Source: Crambe crambe
Lineage: Eukaryota; Porifera; Demospongiae; Poecilosclerida; Crambeidae
Length of the DNA stretch: 64,000 bases
Direction of reading: 5' to 3'
Assembly (NCBI GenBank): GCA_963924555.1
Contig: OZ004583.1
Coordinates: 1,335,501-1,399,500, forward strand
The notes under the pieces were generated by a model. That model was not told where the DNA came from. It saw only the letters and a list, made by a program, of their open reading frames with translations, and did no database searches. Shown here in pieces: positions 21,801 to 32,783 of this stretch (the stretch's first letter is position 1; the number at the start of each line of letters is the position of its first letter). The translations under genes were made by a program, and so were the position numbers.

Positions 21801-24800
21801 TGTTTTGTTCAAATGGTCACCAGTACCGTCTTTGCTAGTACAAACTATATCTGCACTTGGTGATCTATATCTCTATTCCTAGTTGAGGAACATTGTTTTC
21901 TAGAAGAGGAGTTGATTAAGGACCCATGGCCGTTACTCTCCAAAAGGATAAGGTGTGTTCTGTTCAAATGGTCACCAGTATCCTCCATACCATATCTGCA
22001 CTTGATGATCTATATCTCTATTCCTAGTTGAGGAACATTGTTTTCTAGAAGAGGAGTTGATTAAGGACCCATGGCCGTTACTCTCCAAAAGGATAAGGTG
22101 TGTTCTGTTCAAATGGTCAGCAGTATCCTCCATACCATATCTGCACTTGATGATCTATATCTCTATTCCTAGTTGAGGAACATTGTTTTCTAGAAGAGGA
22201 GTTGATTAAGGACCCATGGCCGTTACTCTCCAAAAGGATAAGGTGTGTTCTGTTCAAATGGTCACCAGTATCCTCCATACCATATCTGCACTTGATGATC
22301 TATATCTCTATTCCTAGTTGAGGAACATTGTTTTCTAGAAGGAGTTGATTAAGGACCTATGGCTGTTACTCTCCAAAAAGATAAGGTATATTCTGTTTAA
22401 ATGGTCACCATTATCCTCTATGCTATATCTGCACTTGATGATCTATATTTCTATTCCTAGTTGAGGAACATTGTTTTCTAGAAGAGGAGTTGATTAAGGA
22501 CCCATGGCCGTTACTCTCCAAAAAGATAAGGTGCGTTCTGTTCAAATGGGCACCAGTACCCTCTATGCTAGTACGAATTATATCTGCACTTGATGATCTA
22601 TATCTCTCTTCCTAGTTAAGGAACATTGTTTTCTAGAAGAAGGGTTGATTAAGGACCCATGGTTGTTACTCTCCAAAAAGATAAGGTGTGTTTCGTTCGA
22701 ATGGTCACCATTATCCTCTTTGCTAGTACAAACTATATCTGCACTTGGTGATCTATATCTCTATTCCTAGTTGAGGAACATTGTTTTCTAGAAGAGGGGT
22801 TGATTAAGGACCCATGACCGTTATGTTCAGGTATGCTTGGTCACCAGTATCCTCTATGTTAGTACAAATCATCTGCACTTCATGATCTATCTTTCTATAT
22901 ATCTAGTTGAGGAACTCATGGCTGTTTTACTACTGAGCAGTGAGATGAGTGAATTCTTTGCCGCCTGATTGAAAAACTTCTGCCACTTCTGTGAAACTGG
23001 ATGCTGTTCATTTTTTTCTATGATTACTTGCTAGCAAGCAAATTCTATATCATGACTTCTTATTAATTCATCATGAAATTTAAGGAGTGATGTACATCAA
23101 GTAATGGGGTGGAAACATGTATGGTATTCTGGTGCCCTGAACTCTGGTTGGTAGCATCCAACGTCCCTGAACTCTGGTTGGTAGCATCCAACGTTCAGCA
23201 TGAAATGTGCAAGTAATGGGGTGGAAACGTGTATGGTAGTCTGGTGCCCTGAACTCTGGTTGGTAGCATCATGAAATGTAGCATTCAGCAGGTAATGGGG
23301 TGGAAACGTGTGGTGCCCTGAACTCTGGTTGGTAGCATCCAACGTTCAGCATGAAATGTAGCATTCAGCAAGTAATGGGGTGGAAACGTGTATGGTAGTC
23401 TGGTGCCCTGAACTCTGGTTGGTAGCATCCAACGTTCAGCATGAAATGTAGCATTCAGCAGGTGATGGGGTGGAAGCGTGTATGGTAGTCTGGTGCCCTG
23501 GTAGCATCCAACGTTCAGCATGAAATGTAGCATTCAGCAGGTGATGGGGTGGAAACGTGTATGGTAGTCTGGTGCCCTGAACTCTGGTTGGTAGCATCCA
23601 ACGTTCAGCATGAAATGTAGCATTCAGCAGGTGATGGGGTGGAAACGTGTATGGTAGTCTGGTGCCCTGGTAGCATCCAACGTTCAGCATGAAATGTAGC
23701 ATTCAGCAGGTGATGGGGTGGAAACGTGTATGGTAGTCTGGTGCCCTGGTAGCATCCAACGTTCAGCATGAAATGTAGCATTCAGCAGGTGATGGGGTGG
23801 AAACGTGTATGGTAGTCTGGTGCCCTGAACTCTGGTTGGTAGCATCCAACGTTCAGCATGAAATGTAGCATTCAGCAGGTAATGGGGTGGAAACGTGTAT
23901 GGTAGTCTGGTGCCCTGAACTCTGGTTGGTAGCATCCAATGTAGTCAGCATTCAAGTGCATGGGTACACCATGTATTCATCAAAGGTATGTAATTAAGAG
24001 TACATTTCTGCTGTTAATTAACATAATCATTTTGTGTGTGTGTGTTTTTTTGTTGTTGTTTTTTTTTGGAGTCAGATTTCTCAGTAGCTGGTGGTAGAGA
24101 AGTTCTCTTCAGGGATAATTTCTGAATCAGCAAGTCTTGATCATTGTAGCATTTTATACGATTGTACCTCCTCCTATTATTGCACATACAGGGAAGCTCA
24201 ACTCCATCTGAGTGTCCTGGGCACGAGAAAGAGATATAGATCATCAAGTGCAGATATGGTTTGTACTAGCATAGAGGATACTGGTGACCATTGGAACAGA
24301 ACACACCTTATCTTTTTGGAGAGTAATGGCCATGGGTCCTTAATCAACTCCTTTTCTAGAAAACAATGTTCCTCAACTAGGAATAGAGATATAGATCATC
24401 AAGTGCAGATATAGTTTGTACTAGCGTATAGGATACTGGTGACCATTTGAACAGAACACACCTTATCTTTTTGGAGAGTAACGGCCATGGGTCCTTAATC
24501 TTTTAGAAATAATGTTCCTCAACTAGAAATAGAGATATAGATCATCAAGTGCAGATATAGTTTGTACTAGCGTAGAGGATACTGGTGACCATTTGAACAG
24601 AACACACCTTATCTTTTTGGAGAGTAACAGCCATGGGTCCTTAATCAACCCATCTTCTAGAAAACAATATTCCTCAACTAGGAATAGAGATATAGATCAT
24701 CAAGTGCAGATATGGTTTTAACTAGCATAGAAAACACTGGTGACAATTGGAACACAACACACCTCATCTTTTTGGAGAGTAACAGCCATGGGTCCTTAAT

Positions 24801-27092
24801 CAACCCATCTTCTAGAAAACAATGTTCCTCAACTAGGAATAGAGATATAGATCATCAAGTGCAGATATGGTTTTAACTAGCATAGAAAACACTGGTGACA
24901 ATTGGAACATAACACACCTTATCTTTTTGGAGAGTAACGGCCATGGGTCCTTAATCAACCCCTCTTCTAGAAAATAATGTTCCTCAACTAGGAATAGAGA
25001 TATAGATCATCAAGTGCAGATATGATTTGTACTAGCATAGAGGATACTGGTGACCATTGGAACAGAACACACCTTATCTTTTTGGAGAGTAATAACCATG
25101 GGTCCTTAATCAACCCTTCTTCTAGAAAACAATGTTCCTCAACTAGGAATAGAGATATAGATCATCAAGTGCAGATATACTTCGTACTAGCATAAAGGAT
25201 AATGGTGACCATTGGAACAGAACGCACCTTATCTTTTTGGAGAGTAACGGCCATGGGTCCTTAATCAACTCCTCTTCTAGAAAACAATGTTCCTCAACTA
25301 GGAATAGAGATATAGATCATCAAGTGCAGATATGATTTGTACTAGCATAGAGGATACTGGTGACCATTGGAACAGAACACACCTTATCTTTTTGGAGAGT
25401 AATAACCATGGGTCCTTAATCAACCCTTCTTCTAGAAAACAATGTTCCTCAACTAGGAATAGAGATATAGATCATCAAGTGCAGATATACTTCGTACTAG
25501 CATAGAGGATAATGGTGACCATTGGAACAGAATGCACCTTATCTTTTGGGGGAGTAACGGCCATGGGTCCTTACTCGACTCCTCTTCTAGAAAACAATGT
25601 TCATATAGTTTGTACTAGCATAGAGGATAATGGTGACCATTGGAACAGAATGCACCTTATCTTTCGGAGAGTAACGGCCATGGGTCTTTAATCAACTCCT
25701 CTTCTAGAAAACAATGTTCCTCAACTAGGAATAGAGATATAGATCATCAAGTGCAGATATAGTTTGTACTAGCATGGAGGGTACTGGTGACCATTGGAAC
25801 AGAACACACCTTATCTTTTTGGAGAGTAACAACCATGGGTCCTTAATCAACCCTTCTTCTAGGAAACAATGTTCCTCAACTAGGAATAGAGATATAGATC
25901 ATCAAGTGCAGATATACTTCGTACTAGCATAGAGGATACTGGTGACCATTGGAACAGAACACACCTTATCTTTTTGGAGAGTAACAACCATGGGTCCTTA
26001 ATCAACCCTTCTTCTAGAAAACAATGTTCCTCAACTAGGAATAGAGATATAGATCATCAAGTGCAGATATACTTCGTACTAGCATAGAGGATAATGGTGA
26101 CTATTGGAACAGAACGCACCTTATCTCTTTGGAGAGTAACGGCCATGGGTCCTTAATCAACTCCTCTTCTAGAAAACAATGTTCCTCAACTAGGAATAGA
26201 GATATAGATCATCAAGTGCAGATATAGTTTGTACTAGCATAGAGGATACTGGTGACCATTGGAACAGAACACACCTTATCTTTTTGGAGAGTAACAACCA
26301 TGGGTCCTTAATCAACCCTTCTTCTAGAAAACAATGTTCCTCAACTAGGAATAGAGATACAGATCATCAAGTACAGATATACTTCGTACTAGCATAGAGG
26401 ATACTGGTAACAATTGGAACATAACGCACCTTATCTTTTTGGATAGTAATGGCCATGGGTCCTTAATCAACCCCTCTTCTAGAAAATAATGTTCCTCATA
26501 GAGATATAGATCATCAAGTGCAGATATAGCTTATACTAGCATAGAGGATACCGGTGACCATTTGAACAGAACACACCTTACATTGATGGAAGTAAGTGAG
26601 ATGCTCTGAGGTTACTTCATACTCCTTCCTCAATGTATTAGATATATTACACTTGCCTGGCTCCATGCCACTTAGCTAGATTTTCATCCAGTAGCTTATT
26701 GAGTAGCTGTAAGTAGCACTGAGTAGGACTGAGTAGCTCGTTTAATCCGAATGTATGGGGTTAAATCAATTAAAGATGACGTCATTTAGGTCCTTAGAAA
26801 TGGGTCCTAGCCTAAAATTCTATCAGTATAGTACCTGACTCGAACTACTAACATGTCACATGGTGATACAACTGGTAAGGGATAACAGTTACACAAAACA
26901 ATAATAATGATGTCTGGTAAAGTGTGTCCACCACACTTTTTTACTACTAAAAACTGTATGCAGCATCACTGCTTTGTCATTGATATAAAGTTGTCAATCC
27001 ATAATTATTATATAATTATATATATAATTATCTTCCCTAGCATTAATACCATGTCCTTTCTCTTGAACAGCAACTCTGAAAGCTGATTCCAT
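15832..27092 (-). CDS. Gene Y, copy B: intact frame with an 11-kb transposon-filled intron
   Basis: Exon 1 (27092-27050) encodes [14 protein letters not shown] and ends in phase 1. Exon 2 (16028-15832) encodes the Ala-rich start, [18 protein letters not shown] and the end [12 protein letters not shown] before TAA. Together they make 240 nt, an intact 79-aa frame despite a 9-nt deletion in exon 1 and a 9-nt net gain in exon 2 relative to copy A. A Gypsy element (16350-26935), itself carrying a foldback element, lies in the intron, which is about 0.3 to 0.6 kb in the sister copies. Whether so large an intron is still spliced cannot be judged from sequence. Confidence 0.55.
16350..16510 (-). repeat. 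3' LTR of the Gypsy-type element, 161 bp
   Basis: The LTR begins TGTCGAGTAGTAG and ends GTCCACCACA on the plus strand and matches the 5' LTR base for base. It is unusually short for a Gypsy-type LTR. Confidence 0.95.
16511..16524 (-). promoter_or_regulatory. Polypurine tract of the Gypsy-type element
   Basis: On the minus strand the sequence immediately before the 3' LTR reads CTGGGAGGGGAGTGA, a purine run in the position expected for the plus-strand primer. Confidence 0.7.
16533..19649 (-). CDS. pol: pol of the Gypsy-type element, with an in-frame stop in integrase
   Basis: The frame runs from 19649 to an in-frame TAG at 17240-17238 and resumes in the same frame to 16533, about 1040 codons. 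In order it shows the downstream half of the aspartic protease, reverse transcriptase ([21 protein letters not shown] with the YIDD active site), RNase H ([29 protein letters not shown]), the HHCC zinc module of integrase (HPGIRATQ, then CLQCQTSK) and the integrase core ([18 protein letters not shown]). The TAG falls between the second catalytic Asp and the catalytic Glu of the DD35E triad, so the core is cut. The C-terminal part ([10 protein letters not shown] onward) is otherwise open. The element probably cannot integrate by its own integrase, although its LTRs look recent. Confidence 0.93.
19540..20463 (-). CDS. gag: gag of the Gypsy-type element, running into the protease
   Basis: A 307-codon frame begins 27 bp inside the 5' LTR. 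It contains a Gag-like core ([28 protein letters not shown]), a coiled stretch near residue 200, a basic region and a CCHC-like knuckle ([18 protein letters not shown]). It ends in the start of the aspartic protease with [13 protein letters not shown]. The frame is then lost at a run of eight C (plus-strand G run at 19550-19560), and protease continues in the pol frame. A +1 shift, or loss of one C, would join the two. This may be programmed frameshifting or a homopolymer indel. Confidence 0.92.
   Translation of the reverse strand: MSDTEHDATPPPRATAVAAVNVKLPPFWPADPEVWFAQVEAQFTTRGITVQRTKFDYIVASLAPEFATEVRDLILRPPADRPYDSLREQLIKRTTASEQRKLQQLFNTEELGDRKPTQLLRRMQQLLGERAETTDSAFLRELFLQRLPGNVRMVLASTSDTTSLENLAQLADKVVEVAAPSVSAVKNSSPQLSSEVDQLRAEVTRLQEVVKSLSFKKRPRTPIRHSPTPRSSPSPTARTLCWYHSKYGDAARKCKPPCDMGSAHTIAATNTVGSTPSRLFYVTDRISGLRFLVDTGADVSVVPPLTH
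20474..20489 (-). promoter_or_regulatory. Primer binding site, tRNA-Trp-like
   Basis: Directly inside the 5' LTR the minus strand reads TTGGTGACCCCCGACG. Its complement, CGTCGGGGGTCACCA, matches the 3' end of animal tRNA-Trp plus CCA as I recall it, apart from one extra G in the G run. The tRNA assignment rests on memory of that tRNA. Confidence 0.6.
20960..22920 (+). repeat. Left-arm tandem array, unit about 155 bp
   Basis: About 13 copies of a 155-bp unit, each beginning near GTTGAGGAACATTG and including TTAAGGACCCATGGCCGTTAC and GATAAGGTGCGTTCTGTTC. Copies differ by substitutions and by loss of the GCTAGTACAAAC segment. The array is mirrored in the right arm. Confidence 0.93.
23080..23945 (+). 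repeat. Central tandem array, units of about 79 and 91 bp
   Basis: Roughly ten units contain ATGGGGTGGAAACGTGTATG and TTCAGCATGAAATGTAGC. The long form carries AACTCTGGTTG and the short form lacks it. Both forms alternate, which suggests unequal exchange. The reverse strand gives repetitive but meaningless open frames. Confidence 0.92.
24235..26590 (-). repeat. Right-arm tandem array, reverse complement of the left array
   Basis: About 15 units of the same 155-bp repeat as the left arm, in opposite orientation (TCAACTAGGAATAGAGATAT, then GCAGATATAGTTTG). Some neighbouring units form higher-order pairs, for example around 25010-25500, which points to duplication of blocks of two units. Confidence 0.93.
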
Positions 27093-27143
27093 CTTGACTG
27101 CTTGATTGAATAATTTACCACAGGTGATCACACTCTAGTTGAC

Positions 27144-29120
27144 TATGGTGGCTGTTTCGGGCCATTTCCTTCTGCCGTTTTTCCATTCTAATACGATATT
27201 TCCACTTCAATTCCAACCTACTTCCACCTCTATTCCACTCTAATGTGATATTTCCACTTCAATTCCAATCTACTTCCACCCCTATTCCACTCAAATACAA
27301 TATTTCCACTTCAATTCCAACCTAATTCCGAGTTCAGTTTCATGCAACATGTAGCACATTAAGTGCATGCATGCATCTTATTGATATCATGTGACATTAC
27401 ACATGCGACACATATCATCACACATGAAATTGCAACATGGATTCTGATTTGAAGATCAGGCTTGTCAAGCTATAGCTACTTTGAAGCTGGGTATTCCTAC
27501 AAACTGATTTTAAGATTTTTAGCTTATCTCCATGGAATATTTTTGTCACTGAGAACCTTGAAACTACTATACTACGTTGAGAAGAAGAGGCTGTGGTAGT
27601 GACATCAGACTAGTGATTGATTCTGTTGAGGTTTGTTAGCTGTAATCATGATTAACCTTTTTTCCCCATGTAGTCTGAACTTTCTCAATCTAGTTTTCTC
27701 CTTGGTTACCATGTTATGCATCTCAGATTGCTACAAAGATATGGGCTTTGAGTATCAAGGATTTATAGATTGATATAGCTTTAGAATTGTTTCCTTTGGT
27801 GCAAAAATAATAGGGAGAAAGTTACTGTCATTCATGGATCCCGAAGGTGTGGCATTGGGGAAACAATAGGAGATTGTATTCATCCAAGGGAAATAGCCTC
27901 CTATAACAGAATAGTGCATAATATCATACTCCTCTTGTATATAATAAAGGGCCCGAACGCCCAAACTATTGCTGGCATATCGATGGCAATGACAAATTGG
28001 ATTTGGAATCCATGGTGGCATTGATGGGTGAGTATTGAATCATAAAATATAATGTTCCAACTTTATCTAACAGCTATTCATGAAAGATTTGTGGCTAGAA
28101 ATTTCTCCTACAATTGCAGGATAGCTACTATATTTAAAAGCTGTACAAAGATATGGTAGATTGCTCTAATCAATGTCACCTATTTTTCATAGGATGTCCT
28201 AAAATACTACACTAGCTAATATTATCCACAGGTACGTACTTATTGCATAGCTGTGATTAGCTGTGCACTATCAATTCGGATTGTTTGAAGTATGCGAGTA
28301 TGCATTTATGAATGTTATCCAAGCTGATCTAGACAGGACAAAAAGAATGTGGAATGGACCAACGTAGTTCATAAAATGGAATTCCTGACGAGTTGTATTT
28401 ATACTTACATGAAGAGAGAGGTAAAGCTATACATGAAATTTCCTCCTTTTTTGCTATTAGCTAACCTCCTTCATTCAGCTAGGTTATGAAGATTCACAAT
28501 TGTGTAATAATGCTGATCTGCAGTTATGTAAGTTAGTGAAATGCCACAGTCCAATCATCAAAATTTATAAAGTTTTGGTAAAGGAGGAAAACCTTATAAT
28601 ACCTATCCATCAACCTTAGAAGAAGCATTATCACTGTATATTTAATTCACCACATTAGCATGATATGAGAAGTACAGAACTGTTGAAATGTTTAATGAAT
28701 GATAGGGGGGAAAATCAGTTACCAAATTAGAACAATAGAGCCTTTAAAAGGGATGCTGCTGTAGCCCTTCTTTCGGCAGGAACAAAACACATGCTTGTGA
28801 TCTTATTGGGGAGATGGGAAAACTTCCCCCTGCTACCTTCAAAATGATGGTGCTTTACACAAAGATACGCACAGGCATGACTGTTGGAGATTAGAAGTAG
28901 GCTGGAAATGAAGTGGAAATACCTTGAATAGAGTGGAAGTGGGTTGGAATTGAAGTGGAAATACCACATTAGAGTAGAATAGAGGTGGAGGTTGGTCGGA
29001 ATTGAAGTGGAAATACCGCATTAGAGTGGAATAGAGGTGGAAGTAGGTTGGAATTGAAGTGGAAATACCGTATTAGAATGGAAAAACGGTGGAAGGAAAT
29101 GGCCCGAAACAGCCACCATA
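27144..29120. mobile_element. 2-kb TIR element with TATGGTGGCTGTTTCGGGCC ends
   Basis: The two ends are inverted copies: TATGGTGGCTGTTTCGGGCC on the left and its complement at 29101-29120. Inverted homology extends about 200 bp inward through a short tandem repeat of TTCCACTTCAATTCC type. AGTTGAC is duplicated on both sides (7 bp, or 8 if AGTTGACT is counted). The empty site exists in cassette D at about 37650 (CTAGTTGACTGATAG). The interior (27400-28850) has no convincing gene; one 88-codon minus-strand frame at 28021-27755 is unassigned. It is probably non-autonomous. Confidence 0.88.
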
Positions 29121-29584
29121 AGTTGACTGATAGATATAAGCATGGATTGTTACTTGGCGTTGTAACACACCAAATACTATAGTGGAACCTCCAAGTAAAG
29201 GACTCTTTGGGATCAGCCACTTTGTCCTTTGTAGAGTCCTTTTCTCAGAGGTTAAAATTAGCTATATGGGAAATAATCATATACACCTTTTGATGGTACA
29301 CTGACTATAACAGAAGGACCAAAGAATAGCTATCACTCGTGAGGAAGGTGACACTGCAGATTTTCCTATTTTTATACGGGCACATTCAACATTCCCATAT
29401 GGTTGATAAATGATATTCCTAACTTGTTATTTCAACTACCAAGTAGACAGCTATCTATAAAAATCAGACACTAACAATATATCAGAAAAGTCAGTTTAGT
29501 GAGTCGGTTCAACAATGAATGGAGTCAGTATGATGAGAGATCAAGTTTCTTTAGCTACCTAAATGCATAGACTCAATCAACCAA

Positions 29585-29660
29585 GCATGACACACAGGAA
29601 TTTTTATACAATCTCAGAGATTGCATCAATGTTAGTTTCTTGAATTGGAATGACCATCAA
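29585..29660 (-). pseudogene. Fragment of gene Y exon 2
   Basis: TTTTTATACAATCTCAGAGATTGCATCAATG and the following bases match the 3' end of gene Y exon 2, and the homology stops after about 55 bp. A second fragment of the same kind lies at 38065-38115. Both mark places where duplicated blocks were joined by deletion. Confidence 0.75.
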
Positions 29661-29794
29661 ATGTAACCATTACAGTCCTATTAGCCACTACAGTCGTATT
29701 TGTAGAAACATTTTTCATACAGTAATTTTATGCCCTATAGTAAAATACTGTCATTAGCACAAGTCTTACCTCACAGATATTGTCAAAATTCTCA

Positions 29795-31141
29795 AACATT
29801 TTGGCCTGGTGCTCAGGCCTTCCTCAGGAGATACAACAATCCTTCATTACTTCTTTATTTCTACAGAAAAAGGTTCGCAGGAGAGTATAGGAGAAATCAT
29901 TGCTGGTGGCAAATATTCATCAAGTGATGCATATTATGAGGTAATGATCGAGAGTGAATACCCACAAGTGTTTGATTCTAATGTTACTGCTTCATCTTCC
30001 CTTGTACCTTCTTGCTGCTGTAGTGTCACCGATGTATCCATCTCTGTCTGAAATCAGTTCGGTTAGTTCTGGCTCCAGCCACAGCAGTAATTCATCCACA
30101 AGTAAGTAGCTGTATAGTGTGTGCAGTAGCTAGTTCATTTGATGAACTGACTCATTCATTCTTGCAGTTATTTTAGTCAGCTTAATGTATTATGCATGGG
30201 TAGTGTGGATTTCACTGTTTTGAAAAATCATTAATACATGCAAAAAAAATTTGCAGTCATTTTTGTCAGCTATATGATGGATAGTGTGGATTTCATGGTT
30301 AATAATACACAAAAACATTAGCCCATCTGATTGTCTCAGACTTTATACGTACATCTCACAGTTAACTTGAGCTCCTGTCATGAACACTTGTCCTTCATAT
30401 AATTATAGAGATATCAATTGTTGCATTGTAGCTACAGGGACTCAGGGAGTCATGCAACATGACCTTTTTGACCCTCTACTGCAGGTCACAGAGACTCAGA
30501 TGATGCACGTATATTGACTACGGAGTCAAGTTCTGATGATGGAATATATTACAAGACAGTAACCATGGGTTCAAAGTGGAAAAGAGTAAGACTGACTAGC
30601 AGAGTATAGAAGCTATAGTGATTAAAGAGAAAAAAAGGAAATTCAAAGCTTCATTTTTATACATACATTGTAGCTAGCTTGAAATTTACAAGGTAGCTAG
30701 GTCAACACACAGTGCCAATAAGATATACCAATGAGGTTGTTTACTTACAAACTACTCTCCCTGCCCTTTTTCAGACATAAGAGTTACATAATAATCCTAC
30801 GATACAATAGCTAATTTAACCATTCAAGTGTGTGTGCTTGCATTGTAAGAATTCTTATTGCCTTATTGTGTATTAGCATATTATCCAATGTCAGTCTTTC
30901 TCACTGTCCCACTTGAATGTGCAGGGCATGAACGGTTTGAAGAAAGTCACTACAAAAGGTGACGGATCCAATTCATCACAGAAGCCTCCCAGAACTTTCC
31001 GCCGCTACAGCACTACTAAAAACCATGCCCACATTCAGATGACGACAAATTTGGCACATTTCCATAGTTTGGAACCTAACTTGTATAATTTGGAATCTAA
31101 CCAAGCATCGTTATTAATTTGGAACCTAAACAAACATTAGA
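29795..31141 (+). pseudogene. Gene 1 3'-end copy C (exons 6-9)
   Basis: Homology to gene 1 starts abruptly in intron 5 (AAACATTTTGGCCTGGTGC), joined to sequence that elsewhere lies upstream of the SIN1 copies. Exon 6 (29869 onwards) has an inserted TA. Exon 8 (30484-30585) looks intact. In the last exon (30925 onwards) one A is missing from the AAAAAA run, so the usual C-terminus is replaced by a longer one ending LLIWNLNKH. No upstream exons are available, so this is most likely a dead fragment. Confidence 0.8.
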
Positions 31142-31821
31142 ATAATAGTTATATTATATCATGATTAATTTCATTTCTCTTTTGAGCAATGCACTCAACA
31201 AAGGCTAGACCATATGATGTCTACAGTTTCCAAGTCACTGCAAGGAATGATGCTGTATCTTAGTGTTATATCTTCACGCAGGTAGTCGTGCAAAGAGGAG
31301 TTTAGTTAAAACACTTTTTCTTAGAATACATAAGACAGACTGAAAAATGAGCATGCTCAGTATAAAAATGATTACGTAATTTACAAGTCAAGATACCACA
31401 CTTAGTTAGAGAGCACTCTCTCGCTAAGGCCAATGGGAGTATCATAAAGTTAGTTAGGGAGGATGGCTAGTAAACTGCAACATTAAACACATTGATATGG
31501 AGCAGAATCAGTGTCAAAATTAGCTTTAGTGTCTTTTATCTTTTTGGTATTATTATTTGCATTTTTGTAGTGCAGTGATAATATGATTAGCTACTGCAGT
31601 GGGATCATTCTAAAAACGTGGCACATAAAGGAAATCTCTTGTTTTCATAGTGCAATGTAACATAAACATGACAGCAAAATTTCAATATGATAAGATGAGG
31701 TGAGTTCAAGTCTCTTACCTAAACTACACATGTTAAGTTTAAATCAGGAAAGACTTTTACCTAAACTATGGATACATTAATAATGCATAGACTCAATTAG
31801 CCAAGCATGACACAGTAATTT

Positions 31822-32341
31822 TTATACAATCTCAGAGGTTGCATCAATGTTAGTTTCTTGAACTGGAATGACCATCATACGAACCAGAAGGGGTTTGTAG
31901 GAAGGTAACACTAGCTCACTTTTATCTGGTAGAGCTGTGATCACTTGCTCCGTCACACAGATCAGAGCTGCTGGTGCTGGAATGGGCATAGAGTAGATAG
32001 CTAGTTATGGGAGTTATTCATCGTACTTGTGAATGGAATAATAATTAACCTAAACAATTTTAGGGGATGTAGCTAGTTCCCATGTGTTGGTAGACAGGAG
32101 CAGAATTATGAGACAAAAGGTATGTATTATGAGTCACCAGGGGCATAGGTAAAGGGGAGCAGGAGCGTAGGAAAGGGGGGGTGGGGCCACTTTTTTACTA
32201 CTAACTTCGAAAACATGTATATATCTGTAGCATCACTGCTGAGCTTTGCCATAATAGGTACAGACTATTATCTACTCTAGCGTTAATACCATGTTCATGC
32301 CTGCCTTTCTCTTGAACAGCAACTCCAAAAGCTGATTCCAT
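31822..32341 (-). CDS. Gene Y, copy C: 68 aa
   Basis: Exon 1 (32341-32290) is like copy A. Exon 2 (31976-31822) has lost 33 nt encoding the Pro-rich middle, exactly 11 codons, so the total of 207 nt stays in frame and ends before the same TAA. Donor and acceptor match the other copies. The surrounding 9300-10560 sequence is closely copied here (9390-10380 against 31822-32780), so this is the nearest relative of copy A. Confidence 0.55.
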
Positions 32342-32783
32342 CTTAATTAACTGCTCGATTGAATGGTTAGTATAACAGACGACACTCTAGACGACTGATA
32401 GATATATTATAAGCACGGATTATTACTTGATATTGCAATGCACGAAATACTACAGTGGAACTTCCAAGTAAAGGACACTTTGGGATCAGCCACTTTTGTC
32501 CTTTGTAGAGAGGTTGTCCTTTTCTCATGGGCTAAAATTGTATTATAGCTATGCTATGGGAAAGGGGCCCGAAAGAGTATCCTTTGTCAGGAGGTTGTTG
32601 GAGGGTCCAAGGTTCCACATTTTATAGAAAAACAAATGCACTGATTCACTATTACATCCTCTCCCTGAAATAACTAATGACTTGAGAAAGGGACTGCAGT
32701 TTTACTGTAGTGCTAGAGATAATATAACTACATCAGCCAATACAAAAATTGACAATGTTTATAGCTATGCCGTTTAAGGGAAC

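Larger units (their letters stand above)
20561..26837. mobile_element. 6.3-kb foldback (long inverted repeat) element inside the Gypsy LTR
   Basis: The outer 260 bp or so on the left (from 20561) are the reverse complement of those on the right (to 26837), for example ATGACGTCATCTTTAATTG against its complement at 26775. The outermost 20 bp match only imperfectly. Inside lie tandem arrays in opposite orientation (20960-22920 and 24235-26590) around a middle of 1.3 kb. An 8-bp duplication ACTCGAAC flanks it, and the uninterrupted LTR at 16410 reads GCACAACTCGAACTACTAAC, proving the insertion. No transposase frame is present. The 8-bp duplication suits hAT-like or related transposition, but the termini are not diagnostic. 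Confidence 0.92.
16350..26935 (-). mobile_element. Gypsy-type LTR retrotransposon, interrupted by a foldback element
   Basis: The element runs on the minus strand with LTRs of 161 bp beginning TG and ending CA. The 3' LTR is 16350-16510. The 5' LTR is 20490-20560 plus 26846-26935, split by a later insertion. The two LTR sequences are identical as read by eye, so the insertion is young. It is flanked by the 4-bp duplication CTTT. The uninterrupted target is visible in paralogous cassettes (around 9790, 32190 and 37370, ACTTTTTTACTACT), which confirms the boundaries exactly. Without the inserted foldback it would be about 4.3 kb. It carries gag and pol frames but no envelope-like frame. Confidence 0.95.

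Noticed and set aside
23097-23935. Minus-strand open frames with repeated [14 protein letters not shown] words
   Set aside because: They only reflect the tandem repeat in the foldback element and have no start context or splice support.
20960-26590. Repeat arrays considered as a CRISPR locus or satellite centromere
   Set aside because: Units are 155 bp with no short repeat-spacer alternation, they invert across a centre, and target duplications flank the whole; this is a foldback transposon in eukaryotic DNA.
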